Source: Reclinomonas americana ATCC 50394 (lineage: Eukaryota; Jakobida; Jakobea; Jakobida). Taken from it: a stretch of DNA of 64,000 nt. The notes under the pieces were generated by a model. The model saw only the letters and a list, made by a program, of their open reading frames with translations. It had not been told where the DNA came from and made no database searches. A program made the position numbers and the translations under genes. The stretch lies in assembly GCA_048213135.1 (NCBI GenBank), contig PS015419.1, forward strand, positions 75,816-139,815, in the 5' to 3' direction. Within the stretch, counting starts at the first letter, position 1. Every line of letters starts with the position of its first letter. Positions 31,323-42,400 of the stretch are shown here, one piece after another.

Positions 31323-33741
31323 ATGTCGTCCAAGGGCAAAGCCCACAACAAGGTGTGTGTGTGCCTCACTGTCTGTCTCTGCGTCTGTCTCACTCACTCT
31401 CTCTTGGTGCAGTTGTACATCACTCAGAAGGAGTGGGTGGAGAGCTTTGGCGGCAAATCGACTGCTGCTGAGCGCGAACATGTGCCCTTTCGTGTGCTTC
31501 CCTTTGATCACTGTGCGCTCAGTCTGCAGCCGGCACTGACGCCTGTCATTGCTCCTGATGGCACTCTCTTTGACATTGTGTTGCGTGCGAGGAACAGAGA
31601 GAGGGTCAACTTGCGCTGTGACTTATGCTGGTGTGTGTGTGTGTGTGCGTGTGTGTGTGCGTCGTCGTTGTCGCGCAGCAACATCCTGCCGTACTTGAAA
31701 AAGTACAAGATGCACCCGTGCACGGGCGAGCGTCTGAGTGCCAAGGATCTCACACGCGTGCACTTCCACAAGAACAAGGACGGCGAGTATCACTGCCCGA
31801 TCACGTTCAAGGTGTTCACGCCGCACTCGCACATTGTGGTGATCCGCACCTCCGGCAACGTCTACTCGTGGGAGGCTGTCAACGAGATGAACATCAAGAT
31901 GAAGATGTGGAAGGATCTGCTCACCGATGAGCCCTTCCAGGGCCGCAAGGATATCCTCACGCTGCAGGACCCCAAGCAGGTGGCCAACAAGGACCCTGCG
32001 CGCTTCGACTATGTGCTCAAGGGCATTCGTGTGGTCGACGGCGAGCTGGCCGAGCGCATGAAGGATCCCTCGTTCTTCCTCAATGTCAACTCGTCCACGG
32101 CGCGTGTCCTCAAGCGCATGGAAGAGGAGAAGGTGTCGGAGGCCACCATTCTGCCCAAGTCGGTGCTGGAGCGCATGGAGAAGCGCGAGGAGGAGGGTGA
32201 GTGGAGTGGCAAGAGGGTGCGAGGAGTTGAAGAGGACTCATTTTTGTTTGCATGTCGCAGATGCCACCCACTCGGCCGCGGCCGACTGGAAGTCGCGGGT
32301 GGAGCCGAAGCGCTCCACGACCAGTGCACCGTCTTTCACATCGACGGCCGTCAACCTTCGTTGCGTTCAAGTGGTGGTTGTCTTTGACGGCATCGTCGTT
32401 GTAAGGGCTCATTGGTTGGTGGGGGTGAACAGAGACGGAGACCAAGTACGGCGACGTGACCGAGGAAGATCGCCGTCGTGTGCAGTACGCGTGGCTGCGC
32501 AAGAAGAAGAAGAAGGGCTACGTGCAGTTGGTCACCACCCTCGGCGACATTAATATCGAGTTGCACTGCGATATGGTTCGTGTGTTGTGTGTCGCTGCTG
32601 TGGGTGTCTTGTGTGTGAACATGATGCTTATCAAGTGAGTGAGCACAGGCGCCGCGCACCTGCGAGAATTTCATCGGCCTGGCGAACAAGGGCTACTACA
32701 ACGACACCATCTTCCACCGCAGCATCCGAAACTTTATGGTTCGCGCTCTCTTTCCCCTCTCCTCTACCCTTTGTTGGCGTCTCTCTCAGTCAACGTCTTT
32801 TCCGTGTGCGTGACCACAGATCCAAGGTGGCGATCCGACAGGCACCGGTCGCGGTGGCCAGTCGCTGTTCGGGCACAAGTTTGACGACGAGTTTGATCTG
32901 CGCTTGCACCACGACGCACGCGGCCTGCTGAGCATGGCCAACAGCGGACCGGGTACCAATGGATCGCAATTGTTACGTGGTGCACGTGTGGTGCTTGTAA
33001 GATGACGCCAAAGATGGCTGATCTTGGTGCACACTGCGCAGCTTCATCACATACAAGCCGTGCACACATCTGGACCGGAAACACACCATCTTTGGCCGTA
33101 TGGTCAACGGAGAGGACACGCTGCGTGCCATGGAGGTGGTGCCGACGGGTGCCGATGACCGACCTGTGGTGAGTGAGCACGTGGTGTGACCCTGGGTGAC
33201 GATGAATGCATTGTGTCTCATGGTGATTGCGCAGGAGGAGATCAAGATCCTGCGCATCAATGTGCTCGTCAATCCGTTTGAAGGTTGGAAAGCTGTCCGT
33301 GCCTCGGTTGTGCCTCTTCGTACTGCAAACTAACTTCTGCTCCGTGGCGTAGAGAATTTCCTGCAAGACGAAGAGGAACGCGAGCGCAAAGCCGCCGAGG
33401 TCGAGCGGCGTGCAGAGGAGCGCGAACGTGGCGATGACCCCGGCATGTGGTACTCGAATCCAACTCCTGTGGCGCAGCCGGTGGCTGCGGCCGGCCACTC
33501 GGGTGTGGGCAAGTATCTGCGCGCGCGTCTCGAAAGCAGTGCGTTGTGCCATAGGTTGTGGGAGAGTCCTTTTTTTCCAACGCGTCCTCACTCTTTGCGT
33601 CACACACACACAGCTGGCACGAAGCGCGCCCCCGAGGAGGAAGTGGTGGCGGATTTGGAGGCCGAGGATATTGTCGTGCCGCAAAAGAAGAAAAAGAAGG
33701 CGATCACCGGGCAGCAGTTTGGCGACTTTTCTGGTTGGTGA
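31323..33741 (+). CDS. PPIL2: U-box cyclophilin (PPIL2/CYC4 type)
   Basis: Nuclear, spliceosome-associated peptidyl-prolyl isomerase with a U-box E3 ligase domain. The start [10 protein letters not shown] (31323) leads to [14 protein letters not shown] and the modified RING/U-box ([48 protein letters not shown]). A linker follows, then the cyclophilin domain: [69 protein letters not shown] spliced to [20 protein letters not shown]. The catalytic Arg (FHR) is kept. The Trp of canonical cyclophilin A is His here (CTHLDRKH), in line with the reduced isomerase activity of this class. The Lys-rich tail ([11 protein letters not shown]) ends QFGDFSGW at 33741, a hallmark of PPIL2 orthologues. About ten exons; convergent with the TLC gene. 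Confidence 0.95.
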
Positions 33742-33819
33742 CCATGGAAAGCAATACACAGACAACAAGGGGCGTGTACAATTCATGGAGGAGAATGGGT
33801 CTGCGTCTGCTTCCGCTTC

Positions 33820-35642
33820 TCACTGCTGCTCGCGTGTTGTCTTCCGCTTGCTGACGTCGTCGGTGACACCGTCGACTTCGTCCGGAATGCCGCCGCCCTT
33901 GAAGAGCGAGCGCAGCAACTTGACGGCTCCCCACGTGATCAAAAACGCCCAGTAGTAATTCAAAATCGTGGCCAGCGTGAGCGCCACAAAGAAGCACAGG
34001 AGCAGGAGAGGCTGCAAATACACCACGATTGAGAAAGGGAGGGGATCAATGAGTGGGTGAGGCGGAAGCAGCAGCGTACCGTGACACTCCAGAACAGCTC
34101 CGACTCGGTGTACACGATCCACAGCACGTACGGCGTCATGGCGACGCGGAACAACAAAAACCCGCCGCACATGAGCACTCCATTGATCTGCGGGACGAGC
34201 GACGGTTGAGGACCACCGCGACACGCAGCACGAGGAGAGGGTGGGAACGCAACGGCAAAAGGCAGCGACTCGCGCTTGCCGATCTTGGTCCACTGCCAGC
34301 GGAAGTTGACCGAGGGGGTGGTGATCTCCGTTCCCATAAAGAGCAGCACCTGCCGTGATGGCGGAGAGTGAGGAAAAGGGGAGCGAGTTTGCAAACAGAT
34401 GTCTGAGGACGCAACAATGCCCGTCATCTGTCGGTAGCTGCCGGCGTGAAAGGAAGAGAGTGAGTCTGCAGAGTGGCGATGCACGATTGAGAGGGACAAG
34501 GGCAAACCTGAATGCCAGCGGGAAGACAATGATGCCCATGCTGCGAGAAACGACAGTAAGCACCATTATCACTCGAAAGGGCATGGAAAGCCGTGCTCAC
34601 ATGTGATGCACGAGGGTCCCGACACTGAAAAACGTCTTCTGGTCGACAATCATCGTGACGCTGCGAGTGGAGTGAGCAGTGGAGATGTCACGAAGATCAC
34701 TAAGACATGACGCAACAGATCGCAGTAAAAGTACCCGGCGCAAATGCCACAGCACCACAGGCTGCACGCACAACACCGTCAGCACCACAACACTCTGCGG
34801 CGCGACAGCAGAGGCGACAAGAAACAGACCCCGATTGGCTGGTTCCGCGCATCATTTCAGCCGTGGTGGCATAGTCGCCCGAGTAGAACAACGAGTACCC
34901 CGCAAACCCTGCAACAGGAGGATGAGCACCTCAGCGCAACACACTCCTCCAAACACACACACACACACCAGCGACCACAAGCGCATGAATCGTCGACAAG
35001 TGACGATTGTAGAACTGCAACTGCACGAACGCGGTCAAACTGACAAGCACGACACACAGAGCAAGACACAGTGGAGGCCACTCAACAACGTCACTGCGTC
35101 TCAACTGATGCACAGCAGCATGCGGGAAGATGGCATACATGTACGGAGCTGCAACAACAGCACAATCAGCAGCATGCACAATGCATTGATCAAGGCAACA
35201 CCACACAGCGTACCAGACTCCTGCACAAACGCACACACAACCGCTGTGCACAAGACGGTTATCACCTACACACACACACACGCGCGAGCACAAGCACGCA
35301 CGCACCAGCCGCCGCCTGCAAGCGCAACAAGAACACCACATCATCCCAATAGACTCCATGCGAGACCGCCTCCACTGGCGACCCATCCTCCGCGATAATC
35401 GCTGTCTCCGCCGCAGGCACGCGCTTCACAATGAGCACCGACAAGCACACAAGGAGACCGGCGAGGCCCATGACCTCGTTCTTGCCACGCGGAATCATTG
35501 ACACCTTCTCTTTCTCTGCCTCTGTAGTGCTGTTGCTCACTGTCTTGCCTGCGCGGTAGGCGGCCTCGTAGGCGCTGTCGTCGTCATCGTCGTCGTCGCT
35601 GTGTGGCACGTTGTTGCCGTCGTCGTAGTGGCGGCGACGCAT
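33820..35642 (-). CDS. TLC-domain multi-pass membrane protein
   Basis: Start at 35642 gives MRRRHYDDGNNVPHSD, an Asp run, and a first membrane span (GLAGLLVCLSVLIVK). Later exons contain several more spans. The C-terminal half shows the TRAM/LAG1/CLN8 (TLC) pattern: TFFSVGTLVHHMMGIIVFPLAFR with the paired His, TEITTPSVNFRWQW, NGVLMCGGFLLFRVAMTPYVLW, and a last span LLLCFFVALTLATILNYYWAF before a basic/acidic tail ending at 33820. TLC proteins act in ceramide or other lipid metabolism or sensing in the ER and plasma membrane. The TEISTP-like motif points to the TLCD/TMEM56 branch rather than to ceramide synthases, which carry a longer Lag1p motif and no N-terminal acidic stretch. Substrate unknown. 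The middle exons (34680-35280) are small and the least certain. Confidence 0.8.
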
Positions 35643-35847
35643 GAGAGAGAACGAAGTTGAGTGTGTCCTGCTGCCGATTAGCGCGCGTGTGTGTCTTGTG
35701 TGTGTCACAGCGCGCGGGTGCAACAAGAAGGTGCGTTGCTCTTCTCTGCATGCGTGCGTGCGTGCGTGTGTGTGCAGGCGCGCGCGTGTGTGTGCGTGTG
35801 CGCTGAGAGCATGGCCATCACAGCTCCCTCCTCGTGCGCGCGTGGCA
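35643..35847. promoter_or_regulatory. Divergent promoter region between TLC and VPS53 genes
   Basis: About 205 bp between the start codons, rich in (GT)n and (GC)n alternating steps (35690-35800). Shared promoter is inferred from orientation. An in-frame upstream ATG for VPS53 is not seen. Confidence 0.4.
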
Positions 35848-38800
35848 ATGAGTGACGCGACTGCGACGACAGCCACAGCAGCGGCGACTGCAGGTGCGGC
35901 AGGTGCGACAGGTGCGAGTGGGAGTGGGATCACTGGTGCGCCGGCGCCTGAGGGGCCTCCGTCGTCGTATGCATCCTCGCGCACGTATCGCTTCTCCAAG
36001 CGACTGGAGGACGCCATTGCAGAGGTGTGCCGCGTGTGAGGATGAGAGGTCGAGTCGAACATGCGGCTCATGTGATGTTGTCGATAGGTGTTGCCGAGTG
36101 ACAAGATCTATGACAGCCCGAGCTTTGACATTACGGCGTATGTGAATCAGCGCTTCCCCGATGTGCACTCGTTGGACACGGTGGATGTGTTTGTGGAGAA
36201 CCTGCGCAAGGAGATTGCGGATACGGATGCGGAGGTGGCGGAGGCTGTCAAGCGGCAGTCGTCGAATCGACAGGTGGCGCAGGATTCGCTGTTGGAGAGT
36301 CATCGAGTCATGGCTGTGCGTCGCGCTCTGTGCTGCTCGCTGTCTCTGCTTTTTCATTCATTCTCGTGAACATGCAGCAACTGGCCGACAAGATTGGCGA
36401 GATCAAGCGCAAGGCCGAGCGCTCCGAGTCGATGGTGCAGGAGATTTGTCGCGACATCAAGACGCTGGATATCGCCAAGCGCAACCTCACAGCCACCATC
36501 ACTGCGCTCCGCAAAGTGCAGGACTTTGGTGCGGGCTTGCCGTGCTGCGCTGTGTGTGTTGGAGAGTACGACTCATCGCCACGTTTCCTCTCCGCAGAGT
36601 CTGGCCTGACGCAGCTGCAGACACTGTATCCGCTGAAAAAGTATCGCGAGTCGGCCATGCGGTTCCAGGCCTTGCAGGGCTTCTCCGAGTTCTTCTCTGG
36701 CTACCGCGATGTGCCGAAAGTGCGCGCCCTCCAGGGCATGTTCGACGCACATCGTCATGCGCTGCAGACGGTGGTGGTCGAGGACTTTAAAGCGTTGCGT
36801 GCAGCTGGCCCACTGTGTGTGTGTGTGCGCTTGTGTACGCATGCTGCGTCCGCTCACCACATCACGCGCAGCAACTATTCATTCAAGTTTACGGGTGACG
36901 CACCGCCCATTATCGAGGAGGCGGTGTGGTTGCTGGAGGCACTCGGCGAGACCGTGTGGTGCGTCAAGTGTCCTTGTGCGTATGCGTGCGTAAGGCGTGA
37001 GTTTCCTGCTCACATGACACGAGCAGGAAACCACTGGTCGAAGGCTGGATGTGCAGCCGCTTTGCCGACGAGTACACGCAGTTCTTCAATCCACAGCAGG
37101 AGGTGTGGAGAGCGTGACTTGTGTGAGTATTCTTCAGTGCCCCTCATTGCGTCCCGTCTGCGCAGCACTCGGCGTTTGAGCAACTGGACCGACGCTACAT
37201 GTGGTTGAAGCGACAGCTGCACAACTTTTCACAAAACTGCGACTTTTTCCCGCCGCACTGGAACGTACTGCAGGGCCTCTGTGTGGAGTTTTGCTTGCGC
37301 ACTGGGTGTGTCTCTCTTTGTGCAACTGCGCTCCGTGTTGGTCTCGTTTGCGTGCTCACCCTGCATGACTCGCCTTGCAGCAATGCTGTCACACAGCTGC
37401 TGGACAGAATGGGTGACGCGCTGAATGTGAACGCGCTGGTCAAGGGCCTGCAGCGCACCATCGAAATCGAGGTGTATCTCACACGCTACTTTGACCAAAA
37501 GGCGCGCGGTATCGAGGTACGCGCAGCAGCAGCAGCAGCAGCAGCATGTCGTCCGCCATTGTTTCACTCAGCCAGTCCCCCTTTTCACAGCCCGACGAGG
37601 ACCGCGCGGCTCGTGATCCGTCAGGTTCGGCGGCCGCGGAGAAGGAGGACACGGAGATGGACACTATTCGCGCGCATCATCGCCGCATCCGCGAAAAGTA
37701 CTTTGTGCGCGAGGAGGAGATCGAAGGTGCGTCACGGGTTGTCGCTGTGGGCCTAGTGTTGCTTTCCCCTGCTGACTCGACTCCACGCACGCACAGCCAA
37801 GAAAACGTCACCAACGAACGGCATTCGATGGGATGGCGAGGGTGCGCCGCCGGCTGCGTGGGCGCGCCGTGTGCGGTGGGAGGGCCTGATCTCGTCCTAC
37901 TTCAACACGTACATGAAGATCTACGTCGACCACGAAGACAGGTTTTGTTGCTGTCCCGCGGTGGTTGTGCGTTGCAGGCGCTGCGTGACTGACTGTGACG
38001 TAGACTCATTGGCGAGGCCTACATCAAGCTGTTCGACGAGGAGACATGGGCGCCCAAGGATCCCGAGCGCAGCCTGTCACTCGACTCGTGCAACAAGCTG
38101 TTCTACGTGCTCTCGACCAGCTTCAAGCGCGCCGTGGCACTCACCCGCGGCTACCCGCTCATCGACATCAGCAAGGTGTACGCCAAGTACCTCGATGCGT
38201 ACGGTGATGCGCTGAGTGCGCGGCTACCGAAGGGCTCGGCCAGGGATTCCATGTTCAAGCTGCCCGATGTGCTGCACTTTGGTTCTGACCGGGTTTGTCG
38301 CTCTTGCTCTCTCTCCTGTTTGAAGAAACACTCTTCTGTCGCATGTCGACTCACGTGCGTGATGGCTGCAGCGCGAGAAAGGCGAAGAGATTTACAAGGT
38401 GGACGACGCCACACTCATCGGCGTCGCCTACATTGTGGAGACTGCTGAGTACGCGCACGAAACGATCAACTCGCTGATTGGTAGCATTCGCAAGAATCTG
38501 GACGAGGGTTGCCGCCAGGAGATGTTCGAGTTCACCGACACGATTGAGCGCTACGCAACGTGCGTCCCTCGTTCTCCACAGGCGCATTCTGCGTGTGTTT
38601 ATTGAGTTGTTGTTGCGTGTGCGCGCGTGCACAGTATCATCTCGCGTGGCATGAAGATCCTGGTGTCGGCGCTGTCAACGCGGCTGGAACCGGCCATTGG
38701 TTCCATTCCCAAGTACGACTGGGACCAGGTCGACATGAGCAGCGAGGGTGCCACGGACAACTCGCCATACGCTCGCGAGATCATTGACTTGATCACCGCC

Positions 38801-39331
38801 TGCTTCCCGCCAGTGCTGCGCGCCCTGTCCAGCAAGTACCGACGCTTCTTGTGCGACAAGTTCGTCACATCGTTTGTGCCGAAGGTGCTCGCCAGCATCT
38901 ACAAGTGCAAGAAAATCAGCGAGGACGGCGGCCACAAGATGCTGCTCGACTTGGAAAGCCTGAAGGCCATTCTGCGGCCACTGCCGAGCATGGGCGACCC
39001 CGACGGCGGCTCCAATGTGCCCGCCAGGTACTCCTGCGCACCCCATCTTTTGTTGACGACGCCTTGCCCTTACCCACATTCGCTCCTTCTTTCCGCCAAC
39101 AGCTACACGCGCTTGCTCGACAAGGAGGTCGACAAGATTGTGCGCGTGCTCAAGTTCCTGTTCCAGCCGGCCAACGATGTCAAGACCACCGTTCTCAACT
39201 TCCACTCTCTCATCGGCAACGGCACCGTCAGCGACTTCCAGAAGCTGCTGGAGCTGCGCGGCCTCAAGAGGTCCGAGCAGGCGCCGTACATTGAGATGCT
39301 ACAGTCGCACATGATTGGGTCGGCGCCATGA
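35848..39331 (+). CDS. VPS53: GARP/EARP tethering complex subunit VPS53
   Basis: Subunit of the GARP (Golgi) and EARP (endosome) tethers for retrograde vesicles. The Thr/Ala/Gly-rich N-terminus from 35848 is followed by PSFDITAYVNQRFPDVHSLD, then the conserved coiled coil (QLADKIGEIKRKAERSESMV, QEICRDIKTLDIAKRNLTAT), LQTLYPLKKYRESAM, CDFFPPHWNVLQGLCVEFC, LISSYFNTYMKIYVDHEDR, LFYVLSTSFKRAVALTRG, the C-terminal helical bundle (IISRGMKILVSALSTRLEP, CKKISEDGGHKMLLDLESL) and a final exon ending GLKRSEQAPYIEMLQSHM. The whole length of the family is covered in about 15 exons, with introns rich in GT. The N-terminal low-complexity extension (about 50 residues) is the only unusual part. VPS29 at 4-5 kb serves the same retrograde route but is not adjacent. 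Confidence 0.95.
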
Positions 39332-39416
39332 GAGGACGCCTGGTCCGAACGCAATATAGCAACGCACAACAATCTATCCAAGTCACTGCGGGGGCAACAC
39401 AAAAACGATATATGTA

Positions 39417-42400
39417 TTATCTTGCCTCGTCCACCATCTCCACATCACCATCATCAGCATCGTCGTCGACCACTATCGGGGAGACGCAGGCGGTGGAGGC
39501 CAGAGTCTCGATCACTGGTCGCAGTGTGTCATTCGTAAATCGCTGCAGCAGGTCTCGGCACAGTGTCTCCACCGACTGCGCGCGGCATGTGAGCACACCT
39601 CGACACAAAACACACACACAAGCCACTCTCGTGCATGCACGCACCTGCTTGACGACTTTCGCGACGGACCCAAAGAGCCGAGTGAGGCACATGACCGAGT
39701 ACTTGACCAGACCACGAACGCCAACAGCATCGGCTTTGGTGCGCAGGTGCGACTGCACGGCGTCCACCAAGTGCTTCGCCAACAATGATGCGTCCTTGGC
39801 GGAGAGCATCGACAGCACCAGGTCGCTTCGCAGCACCGAATGCAGCTGCCATCGACACGTGCCAGTGAGACCAATAGTTGTATGGAACAAGGAGGAGGAA
39901 AAGAGGAATGCACGCACCAGTGTGCTTGCCCACTGCGCCTCAATGGCGGTCCGTTGCAGCATACCCTTCAGTCTGTCCACGCACTCGGCCTGCACGAGCC
40001 CACATCGGAGTCCTGTATGCATACAACCCCAGTCGGTGAGCCATAAACCACAGTAGTTACAACAAGTGAGCAGGGCACGAAACTCTCTTGTGCTTGAGAG
40101 GCCGCCGTTCCAGCGGGCACATCGAGCAAAATGTTCACCAGCAGGGCACACATCGACTGCATATCATGTCAGTCACAGCAGTGCGCGGCACACTCTCAGT
40201 CGTCACCACTCACCGACACCACCACCGGATCCTCATCGGCGAGCATTGCCGTCACGTTGGCCTCGAAGAATCGATCATTCAGCGCCGCTTCCACCAGGAA
40301 CTCGAAGCGCTGCACACAACGCAAATCAGCAAAGCAGTCATCTTCCTCTTTCCTTCGCTCCGCCCCCCACTCACCGGCTTGTCAGAGGCTGCAGTCATGC
40401 CCACAAGTCGTTGCGCCAACCGCGCACAGTGGGCTCGCACAGACGCACCGTCGCTGCCGAGAAGCGGCAGCGGGAGCACCGAGAGCGCGCATCGCACCGT
40501 GCCGAGTACGGCAGCGAAAATGTCAAACTGCGCCAAGGCTGGTCCGACCTCACGGCCGTTCAGCAATTCACTGGCGCTCTCCAGCATGCTGAAGAGGGCG
40601 ACCGAGGCAGGCACGCTGGCCTCCGGTACCGGCACCGGCAGCGAAGCCGCCAGCGCCTCCACCATATCCTACGTACAACACACGCGAATTAGTGATTGCG
40701 ACCACCAACAACACGATTCTCAGTGCACGACAACCCACCTCATGCGTGAGACACGCAGTCAACCACTGCGACTCGTCGTCGACTGGACCCGGTGACGAGA
40801 GGTTCCCGAATCCGTCGTCGCCATCGTCATCGTCGTCGCTGTCCATAGCACTGCTACGTCCGCGGAAATCGCCATCGTCTTCATCGTCGTCGTCGTCGTC
40901 TTCATCCTCTTCATCGTCTTCCTCCTCGTCCTCACCGTCGTCCTCGTCTTCCTGCTCCTTCACATCCACCATCTCCGCATCACCGCCGTGCACGTCGCTA
41001 GTGGGACCCTCCTCATCTTCATACTCCACAACGTCATCATCGACGGTCTCCGGCACACCGGCAGCATCGACCTCCTCCGGGGGAGGTATGGCGTGGTCGG
41101 GAGTAGAAATGGCCACCACATCGCTGTCGAACTCGTCCTCCACCTCCTCCACCTCCTCCGCAATGTTCCCGTTGCCAGACACCACCGACGCCACGTTTCC
41201 GCTTGGCTCAGCGCTGCGCATCATCGACACAATGGTGCGACGGGCGGCGGCCACTGGCACGGTTGTCGGCGCGGTCACCGGCGCCGTGGTTTCGACTGCA
41301 CTCGCCGTTGCCGACGCCTCCACATTCTTCTTCTTGCGTTTACGCGGCGGCTGTTCGCCATTCTCGCCGGCTGGTGACCGAGTGTCAGATCGGGAGCAGC
41401 AACAAGACAAAAAAACATACAACCAAACCTTCTCCAGTGGCGGCGACACGCTTGCGTGGTGTCGCAGACTTCTTCTCCTGCAGGGGCGGCAGCTCGGGAA
41501 CTTGCATATCCACACCCTAACGTGTTTCTTTGCATCAGCACAACAGTGGACGGACAACACACATATACATGGGCACACGAATCACCAACCATTTCTGCCA
41601 GGGCGGACTGCTGCACCTCCCAACGACGCTGCGCGTGGGGGCAATCAAGTGCGTGAGCCCAAAGCAGCAGCACAAAGACAGATCTTCAGAGTCTCCGCAC
41701 ACACACCTTGTTCTTCTTGGTCAGTGACTGAATCAGCCTCTCCACTTGCCGCTGCGATGGCTTGGATTCGACGCACGCGGCCAGCACCTCTGGCACGAGC
41801 TTCTGCAGACCCACAGTCGATCCGTGCACCAGCTGGTAGCATGCACACGCGCGCACAGTGAGCACATCCACAGCACTTGCGCCCTCCGGCAATGGCAAAA
41901 CTCACCTTCACCACAAGCGGAATCTCCTCGACCTTCACCAACCGCTTCTGAACGCCAGGGCGCTTGCCATCGTCACCCACCTGACCCGCAGCGTCAGCCG
42001 CAGCGGAGCCAGACGGCGACGCGGCGCCTTCGCCACCCTCAGCGGCACTGCCATCGGCGGCGGCCGCAGGCGGCTCGGGAGGCCGGACGAATGAAATATC
42101 TTCGGAGCCTGATGTGACGGAGTGAGTGACGATAAAGATGCATGGAAACGCCCATCGCGTGCGACACATGCCTGGCAAGACGCGCATGCGGAACCGCGAC
42201 AGGAACGCCACAGCATCGTGCGACACGGAGGTGGCCAGTGATGCTGATGGTTTCCAAAAGTGAGCACGGTGTGCGATTTTGGCAAAACAACTCGCGTGCA
42301 TACCTTGCCCTGCATTGTTCTGGTGCAGGAACACGCCATAGAACACCGGCGTCATGTCCGGCTGGTTGGCGGCGTTGCCGGCACGGCGGCGACTGTTATT

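Noticed and set aside
40692-41861. Plus-strand frame with a long Ser run
   Set aside because: Reverse complement of the Asp/Glu tract in the CAF-1 extension; no family motif on the plus strand.
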